Source: Methylomarinovum tepidoasis (GTDB lineage Bacteria; Pseudomonadota; Gammaproteobacteria; Methylococcales; Methylothermaceae). Taken from it: a DNA stretch of 64,000 nucleotides. The stretch spans positions 1,875,001 through 1,939,000 of the forward strand of contig NZ_AP024718.1 in NCBI RefSeq assembly GCF_030294985.1, given 5' to 3'. Below are positions 54,500 to 62,862 of the stretch, in pieces (position 1 is the first letter of the stretch; every line of letters starts with the position of its first letter). Under the pieces are notes generated by a model, which saw only the letters and a program-made list of their open reading frames with translations, had not been told where the DNA came from and ran no database searches. The position numbers were made by a program, and so were the translations under genes.

Positions 54500-56691
54500 C
54501 AGCTGATCACCCACAGTAAGAGAATTAAAGTCACGAAGGAATAGCCCAGATAGACGCGTATGTTGCCGGTCTGGATGCGACCGACGTAGCGCACGCTCCA
54601 ATGCAGGGCCCGGGTCACCGGCTCGTAGAACCAACGCCACAGCAGATCCTCCACGTGGAGGCGGTATCGGATGGCGGTGACCTTGAGCCCGTCGGCGCCG
54701 CTGGTTTCCTTGTCGATCTCCTCGTGAATCACGAAACAGTCGGCGAAGATGCGCCGCAGGGGCATGGCGAAGGCGGTGGCGCCGTACTGCATTCTCGGGG
54801 TCAGGCGGCCGAAGCCGCAGTCCCAGGGATAGGCCTGGCGCTCCGGGTGTTCGTGGCCGGGATGGAGCCATTCGTAGCTCAGCAGCCAGGCCAGGCCCAT
54901 CGCCAGCATGACCAGCACCGCGGCATAGGAGGCGGTTTCCGGTGACACCGGCGCCAGCCATAAGATGCCGCGGCTGGCGGTTTCCGGCAGTCCGCTGCCG
55001 GTCAGCTGCAAGTTGACACCTTCCAGGGTCCGCACCAGCGGCGTCGGCAGGATGCCGAGCAGCAGGCACAACCCCGCCAGCCAGCCCATGCCGGCCAAGG
55101 CCGGTTTTGATTCCAGCCGCCGGGCCCGTTGGACATGGTGGCTGCGGGGCTTGCCCAGAAACACCACTCCGAACACCTTGACGAAGCAGGCTGCCGCCAG
55201 CCCGCCGGTGAGGGCCAGCATCGCCGCGGTCACCGGCACGAAACTGCGCAGCACGCCGCTGTCGAGGGCAGAGACCTGTAGGGCGGCTTGATAGGTGAGC
55301 CATTCGGAGACGAAGCCGTTGAAGGGCGGCAGGGCGGAGATGCTGATGCAGCCCACCAGGAACAGCACCGCGGTCACCGGCATGCGGTGAATCAGCCCGC
55401 CCATGCGTTCGAGATCGGATTCGTGGGTGCGCTGCAGGATCACCCCGGCGCCCAGAAACAGCAGGCTCTTGAAGACGGCGTGGTTGAGGCAGTGATAGAG
55501 GGCGGCGATCAGTCCGATGGCGCCCAGGGTGGGTTTGCCGTCGGCATAGAACAGCAGCGCCAGGCCCAGTCCCATGAAGATGATGCCGATGTTCTCCACC
55601 GAGTGATAGGCCAGCAGACGCTTGAGGTTGTGCTGCATCAGGGCGTACAGCACCCCCAGCACCGCCGAGGCGCTGCCGGCCGCCAGCACCGCCACGCCCC
55701 AGCCCCAGTGGAAGCGTTCGATGCCCACCAGGTCGAAGGTGAAGCGGATGAAGCCGTATACCGCCACTTTCAGCATCACCCCGGACATCAGGGCGGAGAT
55801 ATGGGACGGGGCTACCGGATGGGCCTCAGGAAGCCAGGCGTGCAGGGGCACGATCCCGGCCTTCATGCCGAAGCCCGCCAGAGCCAGCGCGAACGCCACC
55901 GCCGCCCACAGGGGGGTGAGCTGGGCGTGGCGCATCTGCTCGAAGGTGAAATCGTCGCCGAAACCCACCAGCACCCCGTAAGCGAGGATGATGAGCAGGG
56001 CGCCGATTTCCGCCATCAGCAGGTAAATGAAGGCGGCGTGGCGGTTGGCGGCGTGCTCGTGGCTGTAGGCCACCAGGAAGTAGCTCGCCACCGACATCAA
56101 CTCCCAGGCGATCATGAAGAAGAAGGCGTCGCTGGCCAGCAGCACCAGCTGCATGCCGGCGACGAACAGGCCGGTGGCCAGTCCCAGCAGCGACAGCGGA
56201 TGGGGACCGTGTTCGTATTCGATGACGTACTGCGGCCCGAACAACGCCACCGCCACCAGCACCACGCTGATGACGCCGAGGAAGAAGCCGGCCAGGGCGT
56301 CCAGGTGCAGATGCCAGACCAGCCACGGCAGTCCCAGCGGCAGGGTCAGGTCCAGATTCACTTGGGCGACGAGGGCGGTGCCCCCGGCCAGGAGACCTGC
56401 GATGCCAGACAACCCCAGCAGCCCGAAGGCGGTATGGCGCAACAGTCGGGGATGACGGTCGGCTCCCAGGCTGACCAGCCCCGAGGCCAGGGCGAAGCCG
56501 ATGGCCAGCAGGCTGAAGGGCAGGGCGGCGCGGCCGCCGGTGATGGCCCAGTAGCCCAGTGCCAGCAGAATGCCGCCGACCATGACCGCGGCGATCTGGG
56601 GGCGCTGGCGCAGCCAGCACAGAGTGGAAGCCAAAGCCAGACCTTGGCGCCGGATCTGATCGAAGCCGACAGCGGCGAGATTGCGAATCAT
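54499..56691 (-). CDS. hyfB: HyfB/NuoL-like antiporter subunit
   Basis: The 730-residue protein is of the HyfB/HycC type, with 16 or more helices. Antiporter-type motifs include MIAWELMSVASYFLVAY with the helix-5 glutamate, GIVPLHAWLPEAHPVAPSH, and LYHCLNHAVFKSLLF. The long C-terminal part (RQAYPWDCGFGRLTPRMQYGA and following) is like HycC/HyfB. Its ATG overlaps the SulP stop as ATGA, the direct physical link between the transporter and the Hyf-like complex. Confidence 0.93.
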   Translation of the reverse strand: MIRNLAAVGFDQIRRQGLALASTLCWLRQRPQIAAVMVGGILLALGYWAITGGRAALPFSLLAIGFALASGLVSLGADRHPRLLRHTAFGLLGLSGIAGLLAGGTALVAQVNLDLTLPLGLPWLVWHLHLDALAGFFLGVISVVLVAVALFGPQYVIEYEHGPHPLSLLGLATGLFVAGMQLVLLASDAFFFMIAWELMSVASYFLVAYSHEHAANRHAAFIYLLMAEIGALLIILAYGVLVGFGDDFTFEQMRHAQLTPLWAAVAFALALAGFGMKAGIVPLHAWLPEAHPVAPSHISALMSGVMLKVAVYGFIRFTFDLVGIERFHWGWGVAVLAAGSASAVLGVLYALMQHNLKRLLAYHSVENIGIIFMGLGLALLFYADGKPTLGAIGLIAALYHCLNHAVFKSLLFLGAGVILQRTHESDLERMGGLIHRMPVTAVLFLVGCISISALPPFNGFVSEWLTYQAALQVSALDSGVLRSFVPVTAAMLALTGGLAAACFVKVFGVVFLGKPRSHHVQRARRLESKPALAGMGWLAGLCLLLGILPTPLVRTLEGVNLQLTGSGLPETASRGILWLAPVSPETASYAAVLVMLAMGLAWLLSYEWLHPGHEHPERQAYPWDCGFGRLTPRMQYGATAFAMPLRRIFADCFVIHEEIDKETSGADGLKVTAIRYRLHVEDLLWRWFYEPVTRALHWSVRYVGRIQTGNIRVYLGYSFVTLILLLWVIS

Positions 56692-58589
56692 GCCGATTTA
56701 TCCTTTTGGTTTGACGAACTCTCCAATCCCCGCACTTCGAGGCGGGCGCTCGGATTGGCATCGAGGAAGGCATTGATGTAATCCAGGGGCGGCTGGGCGA
56801 AACACCAGGCGTCGGACAGGTCGAAGACGATTTTCCGGTCCTTCGGCAGCCGTTCCAGTTCCTCGCGCAGCTCAGCGTTGAGGCGTTCGAGCAGTTTGGC
56901 GCCGCCGATCCGGACCTCGACGTGGTCGCCCCTGTCTTCTACCTTCAGGAAGGTGTTCTTGAGGCGCTCGGCCGCCTGACGCCGCGCCGCCAGCGGATGG
57001 GCGGAGGCGGCCTCGTGCAGCTCCAGGCCGCGGAACTGGCAGTGGCCGCCGCGGCGTTCGTAGTCCTCACAGAATTCGTGCAGGAACTCCATCACCGTAT
57101 GGTCGATGAAATCGGCGTGGGTGAGGTCGAAGAGCACCTTCTTGCCCGGCGGCAGCTGCGCCAGGGCGGTCTTGAGGCTGAGGAAATTGGAGAAGATCGC
57201 CGCCCCGTCGATGCGGACGTGGTAGCTGTCGGGATCGGTCTGCTCGATTTGGAACGAGATCTGCAGCAGCTGCTTCAGATTGACCCCGCGCAGCACGTGA
57301 AGCACGATCTTGGCGGCGATGCCGATGGCCACCCCGATCAGAAGGTCGGTGGCGAGTACGGCGACGATGGTGAGGACGAACAGAAACAGCTGTTCCTTGC
57401 CGATCTCCCAGGTCTTATAGAACTCCCGCGGCGAGGCCAGTTTGTAGCCGGTGAACACCAGAAGTGCCGCCAGCGCCGCCTTGGGAATCTCGTGGATGAG
57501 GCCCGGGAACAGGGCCACGAACACCAGCATGAACAGGCCGTGGAAGAAGTTGGACCACTGGGTGCGGGCGCCGAACTGGATGTTGGCGGTGGACCGGACG
57601 ATTTCCGAGATCATTGGCAAGCCGCCGATGGCGCCTGACACCGATGAGCCGATCCCAAGGGCGCGCAGGTCTTTGTTGAGGTCGCTCTGGCGCTGGAAGG
57701 GGTCGAGCTTGTCGATGGCCGCCGCCGACAGCAGGCTTTCGAGGCTGGAAACCAGGCAGATGCTGATCACCGCGATCCAGAAGGCGGCGCTGCCGACCAT
57801 GGAGAAGTCCGGGAAGGCGAAACCGTCCCAGAAGGACTGAGGCACCGGCAGCAGTTCCTGGGGGCCGACCTGATAAAAGGTGGAATGCCAGGAGTATTTG
57901 TGCTGATGTTCCAGATCGAAGTACACGCCTAAAGCCATGCCCACCGCCACCACCACGATGGGGGCCGGCACGATCTGCATCCATTTGAACTTCGGTTTCA
58001 GGATCTCCCAGGCGATGACGATCGCCAGGCTGGCAAAGCCGATGATGGCGATTTCCGGGTTCATCTCCTGCAAAGCGTGGGGGATGCCGGCCAGATTCTC
58101 CAGCAGTTCTCCCTCCGGCTTGACGTCGATCATGACGTAGAACTGCTTGATGATGATGATGATGCCGATGGCCGCCAGCATGCCGTGGACTACCGAGGCC
58201 GGCGCCAGGGCCACGAAGCGCCCGGCCTTGAGTTGGGCCAGAACCACCTGCAGCAGGCCGGCGACGACGATGGCCGCCAGGGCTCGATGGTAACCCGCAA
58301 GCGGATCGCCTTGTCCTAAGCTTTCCACCGCCCCCAGGGTGACGACGATGAGACCGGCGGCCGGTCCCGAGATGGTGACGTGGGAGCCGTTGATGCGCGA
58401 CACCAGAAGCCCACCGACGAAGGCGGCGATGATTCCGGCCATGGGCGGGAAGTTGGAGGCCATCGCGATCCCCAGACACAGGGGCAGGGCGATGAGGAAG
58501 ATCTGGAAACCGGCGATCAGGTCGTAACGCCAGTTTTCCTTGAGACCGGCCAAGCCGGTTTTGGGTAGCGATGCGGCAGTGTCGTTCAC
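56688..58589 (-). CDS. SulP-family anion transporter with two STAS-like domains
   Basis: The 633-residue protein has a SulP membrane domain (about 14 helices, residues about 15-440) including LPLCLGIAMASNFPPMAGI and GGLPMISEIVRSTANI. SulP proteins move sulfate, bicarbonate or other anions. The C-terminus has a STAS domain (HVRIDGAAIFSNFLSL to QFRGLE) and then a second, shorter copy (HVEVRIGGAKLLERL to EVRGLE). I chose the GTG at 58589, eight bases after GAGGAG; the GTG three codons earlier is too close to that site. It heads the hyf-like operon behind a sigma-54 promoter. The substrate is unproven; bicarbonate is a plausible idea. Confidence 0.88.
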   Translation of the reverse strand: MNDTAASLPKTGLAGLKENWRYDLIAGFQIFLIALPLCLGIAMASNFPPMAGIIAAFVGGLLVSRINGSHVTISGPAAGLIVVTLGAVESLGQGDPLAGYHRALAAIVVAGLLQVVLAQLKAGRFVALAPASVVHGMLAAIGIIIIIKQFYVMIDVKPEGELLENLAGIPHALQEMNPEIAIIGFASLAIVIAWEILKPKFKWMQIVPAPIVVVAVGMALGVYFDLEHQHKYSWHSTFYQVGPQELLPVPQSFWDGFAFPDFSMVGSAAFWIAVISICLVSSLESLLSAAAIDKLDPFQRQSDLNKDLRALGIGSSVSGAIGGLPMISEIVRSTANIQFGARTQWSNFFHGLFMLVFVALFPGLIHEIPKAALAALLVFTGYKLASPREFYKTWEIGKEQLFLFVLTIVAVLATDLLIGVAIGIAAKIVLHVLRGVNLKQLLQISFQIEQTDPDSYHVRIDGAAIFSNFLSLKTALAQLPPGKKVLFDLTHADFIDHTVMEFLHEFCEDYERRGGHCQFRGLELHEAASAHPLAARRQAAERLKNTFLKVEDRGDHVEVRIGGAKLLERLNAELREELERLPKDRKIVFDLSDAWCFAQPPLDYINAFLDANPSARLEVRGLESSSNQKDKSA

Positions 58590-58630
58590 GGTGTACACTC
58601 CTCGACTGAAATGGATCTATGCAAGAGAAA

Positions 58631-58647
58631 AGCAATCGATATGCCAA
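58631..58647 (-). promoter_or_regulatory. Sigma-54 promoter of the SulP-Hyf operon
   Basis: On the minus strand TTGGCATATCGATTGCT fits the -24/-12 consensus, with GG and GC separated by exactly ten bases. The predicted transcription start is near 58620, giving a leader of about 30 bases before the SulP GTG. An NtrC-type activator is encoded at the other end of the same operon. Confidence 0.8.
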
Positions 58648-58670
58648 CTATTTGTTACGGAAAGATCGAC

Positions 58671-58765
58671 AAATTAAGATCGAGACGGTGATGTGGTGGT
58701 GGATATCGACCGGCAGCGGTGGGGGAAATCCACCAGGCGAAGGCTTTGACGGGAAGTCTTAATTT
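58671..58765. promoter_or_regulatory. Nested inverted repeats upstream of the sigma-54 promoter
   Basis: Outer arms AAATTAAGA (58671-58679) and TCTTAATTT (58757-58765) are perfect complements; inner arms TGGTGGAT (58697-58704) and ATCCACCA (58728-58735) are too. Their centres are within two bases of each other (about 58716-58718). They lie about 50-145 bases upstream of the predicted start, the usual enhancer range for NtrC-type activators. Binding is inferred. No other feature was seen in 58590-58792. Confidence 0.6.
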
Positions 58766-58792
58766 CTGACGTTGAGGTGGGTGCTGGGGCTT

Positions 58793-60403
58793 TCAGCTTT
58801 TTTCTGTGTGGATGAAAATGCGCTCTAGTAAGCCACTATTCTGTGGGGGGTCTTCGGTTAGCGCAGCCTGGCGTAATCGCTGAAGCTGCGCTCTGCCCTG
58901 TCGTTGCAACGTTTTCAACTCGGTTGCCAAGTCCTGCAATTGGGAGACGACTTCGGCCTCGATTTGCTCGAATCCCTGGTGAATACCCGCACGAATACCG
59001 CTTTCGGCCACCTTCTCCAGGGAAGGCTCGAGCAGGCGGTGGAGCAGAAAGGGAATCAGCCAGGCCAGGCCGATAAGCAACAGGCTGTGGATGGCGAAAT
59101 TGAGGCCGAGATATTCGCCTTCTCCGGTAAAGCCGCGGTAATAGCTTTCGACCACCTGCCAGGCGACCCAGCCTCCGGCGGCCAGGGGCAGGAGGTAACG
59201 CAGCACGGCGGTAAGCCACAACACCCCCCGGCGCAGGCTGCGGCCGGGACGGGCCAGGGCGGCGCGGACCGTGCGCTGGACCTGGTCGATCAGAATACGG
59301 TCGAGGCGTTGCCTGACAGGCGCCAGGCGCTGTTTCAGGAGTGCGGTGGGCAACCCCCGTTCGCCGGCTTCGAGCACCAGCCGGTCCAGCGCGTCCTCAA
59401 GCTGCTTTTGGCTCCAAAGATCCCAAAGCAGCGTTTCGCTGGAATTTCCCTGCTCGGATTTGAGGCGTTTCTGGCCCTTACCAGCGATTTCCTGGGCCAG
59501 GGCTCTGGTGGGCCATTCCAGGGAAGGCGCCAGCTCGTCACAGGTCTGGCGCCAAAGCCGTCGCCACTGTTTCACCAAGGGCGCGACGCTTTCAGGATCG
59601 AGTTTCCGCACCAGCCGCTCGATGCGGTCGGCCAGTTCCTGCATCCTGTGGCTGCGATTGCGCCGTTGCAGGCGATCGGCGCCGCCGTTTCTGGCCAGCC
59701 GGGTGAGGATTTCCTCCAGTTTGCCGAAATCGTCCGGGCGGCGCCGGTCAAGGTCTTCGCGGCTGTCGCAACGCAGCACCACAGGCGCCCTGAAGCCTGC
59801 CTGCCGCAACATCCGGGTGAAGTCCTCGATCTGGGACTCGTGTCCCTGGTCCCAGTGGTTCATGACGAACAGCCAGCCGTGGCGGTGACCGAAGCGTTGC
59901 AGCATCTGCCAGCCGGTATCGTCCTTGTAGCGTTCCGGACTGACCACGTAGATCAGGACGTCCACGTGGGGCAGGCACTGGAACACCAGTTCGCGGTTGC
60001 TTTCCTCGACACTGTCGATGTCGGGCATGTCGATCCAGACCACGTCGCGGCGGTTGGGATTGGCGTGGCGGGCCAGACGCAAATGCTCCAGGGGCAGTTG
60101 CTGTTCCAGGGCTTCGGTGGGCAGGGACTGGTGCAGATAGACCGTGATCTCCCGCGAGGTTGGCCGTTCGATGCCGGTTCGGGCGACCGGTTCGCCTGCC
60201 AGGCGATTGAGCAGGGTGCTTTTGCCCACGCCTGTGCCGCCGAAGAAGGCGACGATCAGCGGGGGGCGTTCCACCTCGAACAGGGGGCCGCCGTCATCGC
60301 GGGCGGCGGAAAGATACCGCTCCGCTTCTTCAGGGGTGAGGAAACCTGCGGCGGCAAGGTGCTGGAACCACTGAGAGAGAGGCTCAAAAGAGACGGAGTC
60401 CAT
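58793..60403 (-). CDS. Dynamin-like GTPase, second of a pair
   Basis: The 536-residue protein has P-loop FFGGTGVGKST (about residues 53-63), G3 DMPDIDS near 132, and NHWD near 180 in place of NKxD. A hydrophobic pair near 395-450 (VLWLTAVLRYLLPLAAGGWV, then LLLIGLAWLIPFLLH) and C-terminal coiled regions complete a dynamin-like plan. It overlaps the upstream GTPase gene by 20 bases. Paired bacterial dynamins often work as hetero-oligomers in membrane binding, so the two neighbours probably act together (inference). Confidence 0.75.
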   Translation of the reverse strand: MDSVSFEPLSQWFQHLAAAGFLTPEEAERYLSAARDDGGPLFEVERPPLIVAFFGGTGVGKSTLLNRLAGEPVARTGIERPTSREITVYLHQSLPTEALEQQLPLEHLRLARHANPNRRDVVWIDMPDIDSVEESNRELVFQCLPHVDVLIYVVSPERYKDDTGWQMLQRFGHRHGWLFVMNHWDQGHESQIEDFTRMLRQAGFRAPVVLRCDSREDLDRRRPDDFGKLEEILTRLARNGGADRLQRRNRSHRMQELADRIERLVRKLDPESVAPLVKQWRRLWRQTCDELAPSLEWPTRALAQEIAGKGQKRLKSEQGNSSETLLWDLWSQKQLEDALDRLVLEAGERGLPTALLKQRLAPVRQRLDRILIDQVQRTVRAALARPGRSLRRGVLWLTAVLRYLLPLAAGGWVAWQVVESYYRGFTGEGEYLGLNFAIHSLLLIGLAWLIPFLLHRLLEPSLEKVAESGIRAGIHQGFEQIEAEVVSQLQDLATELKTLQRQGRAQLQRLRQAALTEDPPQNSGLLERIFIHTEKS

Positions 60404-62111
60404 GACGGCGTTCCTGCAGCTGTTGATCGATGGCGGTCAGGGTCTCGGCATCGAAGCCGAAGCGGTAGGCGGGCTCGATGGTCCCGGGCAATTGGAGCAG
60501 ACGCTGGCCGAACCGGGCTGCGAGCATGTTCTGGACCGCCTCCAGTTGCCGTCGTTTGAGCTGGGCGGCGATCCGCTCCATGTACTTGCCCAGGGCGGTT
60601 TCCGATAGCCACGAGGTCAGTGACAGGACCGCCGGGGCCAGGAAGAAATCGTGCGGTCCGATGCCGCCGGTCTGGAGCAGCAGGGCCAGTCCGGCGGCAT
60701 CGGCGCTGAGTCGGGTGGCGCGCAGCGCATTGAGGGTGACCGGCATTTCCTTGAGTCTTTCGTAGAGTTCACGGGCGGCCGCTTCCACCTGGGGCTGGAA
60801 TTCCCGGTAATAACGGCCGGCATCCTGTTGGAAGGCATCGAGCGTGTCCGGCATGGTTTCCTGATAGCGGCGGGACAGGGACTGCCACCACGGCCGGGCT
60901 AGTTCGGAGGGCGGGGGTTCGGCCAGCGCTTGGCGCAACCGGCGCAGGGCGTGCTCGACGCTGTGGGTCAGCACCCGCAATTCCTCAGGGATCGCCTGGT
61001 CTTGCTTGCCTTTTCCCAGCAATTGGCGCAGCGGCCAGGTCAAGGTCCGCCGCATCCACAGCATCGGCTTGCCGATACCGGGAATCTCCAGCAGGATCAG
61101 CAGTTCCGCCAGCGCCCGCTGGAAGGTTTCATAGGCGATCGGATGGTCGAGGAAGTCGTGGCGGTAGATTTCGATGGCCTGGGTCAGCGCCGCCTCGACC
61201 TGCGTGCGCCAGGCTTTATCTGCGGCGATTTCCGCCGCCAGCGGCTGCCGCCAGGCGGGCCAGTGACGGCGGGCCAGTTCGAGGATCCGCCTGGGCTGCT
61301 GGCTGCGGTGGCGGCGGGCAGGCGGCAGGCGCTCTAGCAAAGCGGCCCGCAATTGGGCCCCGGCTTGGCGGTGTTCTTCCTCGTCCTGCCAGTAGGGCAG
61401 CGGGATCACCGGCGGCGGCGGGTCTCCGCGGTGGGTGCGCCATTTTTCGTTCCAGGATCGCAGCAGGGTGTCACGGCCCTTGGGGGTGACCTTGTTGAGG
61501 CAGACCAGGACAGGCTGCCCGAGGGGTTCGAGCAGGGTGAGCATGTCCCAGACCGCCCGGTCGGCGTACTTGTCCTTGCTCACCACCACGAGCAGGAGAT
61601 CGGCTAGTGCTGCGGTGCGCAGGAGCCCGTGCAGATAATGGCGGGCCCGTAGGGAATCGAAATCCGGCGTGTCCCACAGGGTCAGGGCGGGAAGTTCCGG
61701 GCGGCCTGAAACCGGCTCGGCGGCAAAGTGCGTGTAGCGGTCCGCAGGCAATTGTGCCCGCGGCAGGCGCCGGTAACCTTCGAAGTAGGTGTCCAGCCAG
61801 TCGGCAGGTTCCGCCCGGTGGACGAATCCTTGAGGGTGCACGGTGTAGCCGGCCAGGGGGCTGACGCCGGCCGCCTCGGTGTCTAGGATCAGGTTGACGA
61901 TACTGCTCTTGCCCGCCTGGGTCGGGCCGATGACGGCGACCTGCAAGGTATGGTCGGGCGGCAGTTCGGTCTTGGCCAGGGCGGCACGGGTCAGTTCCAG
62001 GGAAGGTTCCAGCTCTGTCAGCAGCCTTGCCAGCGGGGATTCGGCGGGCAGGTGCGCCTGCAGGGCGCAGCTTTGCTGCCGGTACCGGTCGAGAAAGGCT
62101 TTCAGTTCCAA
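60384..62111 (-). CDS. Dynamin-like GTPase, first of a pair
   Basis: The 575-residue protein has a P-loop IGPTQAGKSS (61-70), G3 WDTPDFDS near 147, and LNKVTPKG (G4-like) near 205. A hydrophobic segment around 500 (DFFLAPAVLSLTSWLSETALG) may touch membranes. Translation appears to start at TTG (62111), three bases after the DUF2959 stop. It is clearly related in plan, but not closely in sequence, to the partner downstream. It could be named LeoA-like, but the exact subfamily is not certain. Confidence 0.75.
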   Translation of the reverse strand: MELKAFLDRYRQQSCALQAHLPAESPLARLLTELEPSLELTRAALAKTELPPDHTLQVAVIGPTQAGKSSIVNLILDTEAAGVSPLAGYTVHPQGFVHRAEPADWLDTYFEGYRRLPRAQLPADRYTHFAAEPVSGRPELPALTLWDTPDFDSLRARHYLHGLLRTAALADLLLVVVSKDKYADRAVWDMLTLLEPLGQPVLVCLNKVTPKGRDTLLRSWNEKWRTHRGDPPPPVIPLPYWQDEEEHRQAGAQLRAALLERLPPARRHRSQQPRRILELARRHWPAWRQPLAAEIAADKAWRTQVEAALTQAIEIYRHDFLDHPIAYETFQRALAELLILLEIPGIGKPMLWMRRTLTWPLRQLLGKGKQDQAIPEELRVLTHSVEHALRRLRQALAEPPPSELARPWWQSLSRRYQETMPDTLDAFQQDAGRYYREFQPQVEAAARELYERLKEMPVTLNALRATRLSADAAGLALLLQTGGIGPHDFFLAPAVLSLTSWLSETALGKYMERIAAQLKRRQLEAVQNMLAARFGQRLLQLPGTIEPAYRFGFDAETLTAIDQQLQERRHGLRLF

Positions 62112-62113
62112 GA

Positions 62114-62800
62114 TTACGGCTTCGGTAATTCTTTGGGTTCTTCCAGCGTGCGGATGAAGCGGTCGGCCTGCTGGATGGACTGTTCCATGACCTTGATCAT
62201 CGCCGCAATGTCGACGCTGACGTGGTTCAGTTCATGCTGCAGGGCGGCGATAGCCTGGGCGTTGAGGTTGTGCTTGAGAAACAGGATCTGGTCGCGGAAG
62301 GCGCCCAGGACCGGATCGATGCGGCTTTCCGCCTTGCGCATGGCGCCGATGAGGCGTTTGTAGTGGCGCTGTGTCAGCCTCAGCTTCTGACGGCTCTTGC
62401 TGCGCAGACTGCGGTTGGTGTAAAGCGCCAGTTCGTCCTCCCATTCGGTGAACAGGGATTCGGCCAGGGATTCGATGGTGTCGATGTGATCCCGGACTTC
62501 CTCGGCCTTCTGTTCGCTGCGGTCGAATTCCCGCTTGAGGGCGCGGTAGTAGCTGGCGAGGCTGCCGCCGTCGTAAGCGATCAGGGCACTGAAACGTTCC
62601 AGGGTGGTCTGGAGCTGCTCCTTGGTTTCCTCCAGGCCGGTGCGGGCGTCTTCCACCCGGGCGACGAGGAAATCGCGCTTGTGGGAGCCGGTGGCCGATT
62701 CCGCCATCCGGTAATAGGCCTGGCGGATCCGCTCCAGCACGAACCGGCTCAGGCGTTGGGACAGGGTGCGGCGGCGCTCTGCACGGACGGGGAGTTTCAT
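62114..62800 (-). CDS. DUF2959-family coiled-coil protein
   Basis: This 228-residue, mostly helical protein matches DUF2959: KRDFLVARVEDARTGLEETKEQL near 40 (in parts), FSALIAYDGGSL, LFTEWEDELALYTNRSL, and FRDQILFLKHNLNAQAI near 165. It is charged, with no signal peptide or membrane helix. It is the first gene of the GTPase operon, with two bases to the next gene, and lies divergent from the polX-like gene. A role as partner or scaffold for the dynamin-like pair is inference. Confidence 0.82.
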   Translation of the reverse strand: MKLPVRAERRRTLSQRLSRFVLERIRQAYYRMAESATGSHKRDFLVARVEDARTGLEETKEQLQTTLERFSALIAYDGGSLASYYRALKREFDRSEQKAEEVRDHIDTIESLAESLFTEWEDELALYTNRSLRSKSRQKLRLTQRHYKRLIGAMRKAESRIDPVLGAFRDQILFLKHNLNAQAIAALQHELNHVSVDIAAMIKVMEQSIQQADRFIRTLEEPKELPKP

Positions 62801-62862
62801 GGTCTGATGGACAAGCGATTACAATGACGTTTCAACATTCTAACATTGGTCCCAGCCGCGCC

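Noticed and set aside
49310-56691. A functional hydrogenase-4 or formate hydrogenlyase
   Set aside because: Both [NiFe] cysteine pairs are absent from the HyfG homologue, and hyfA, hyfD and hyfH are not in the run.
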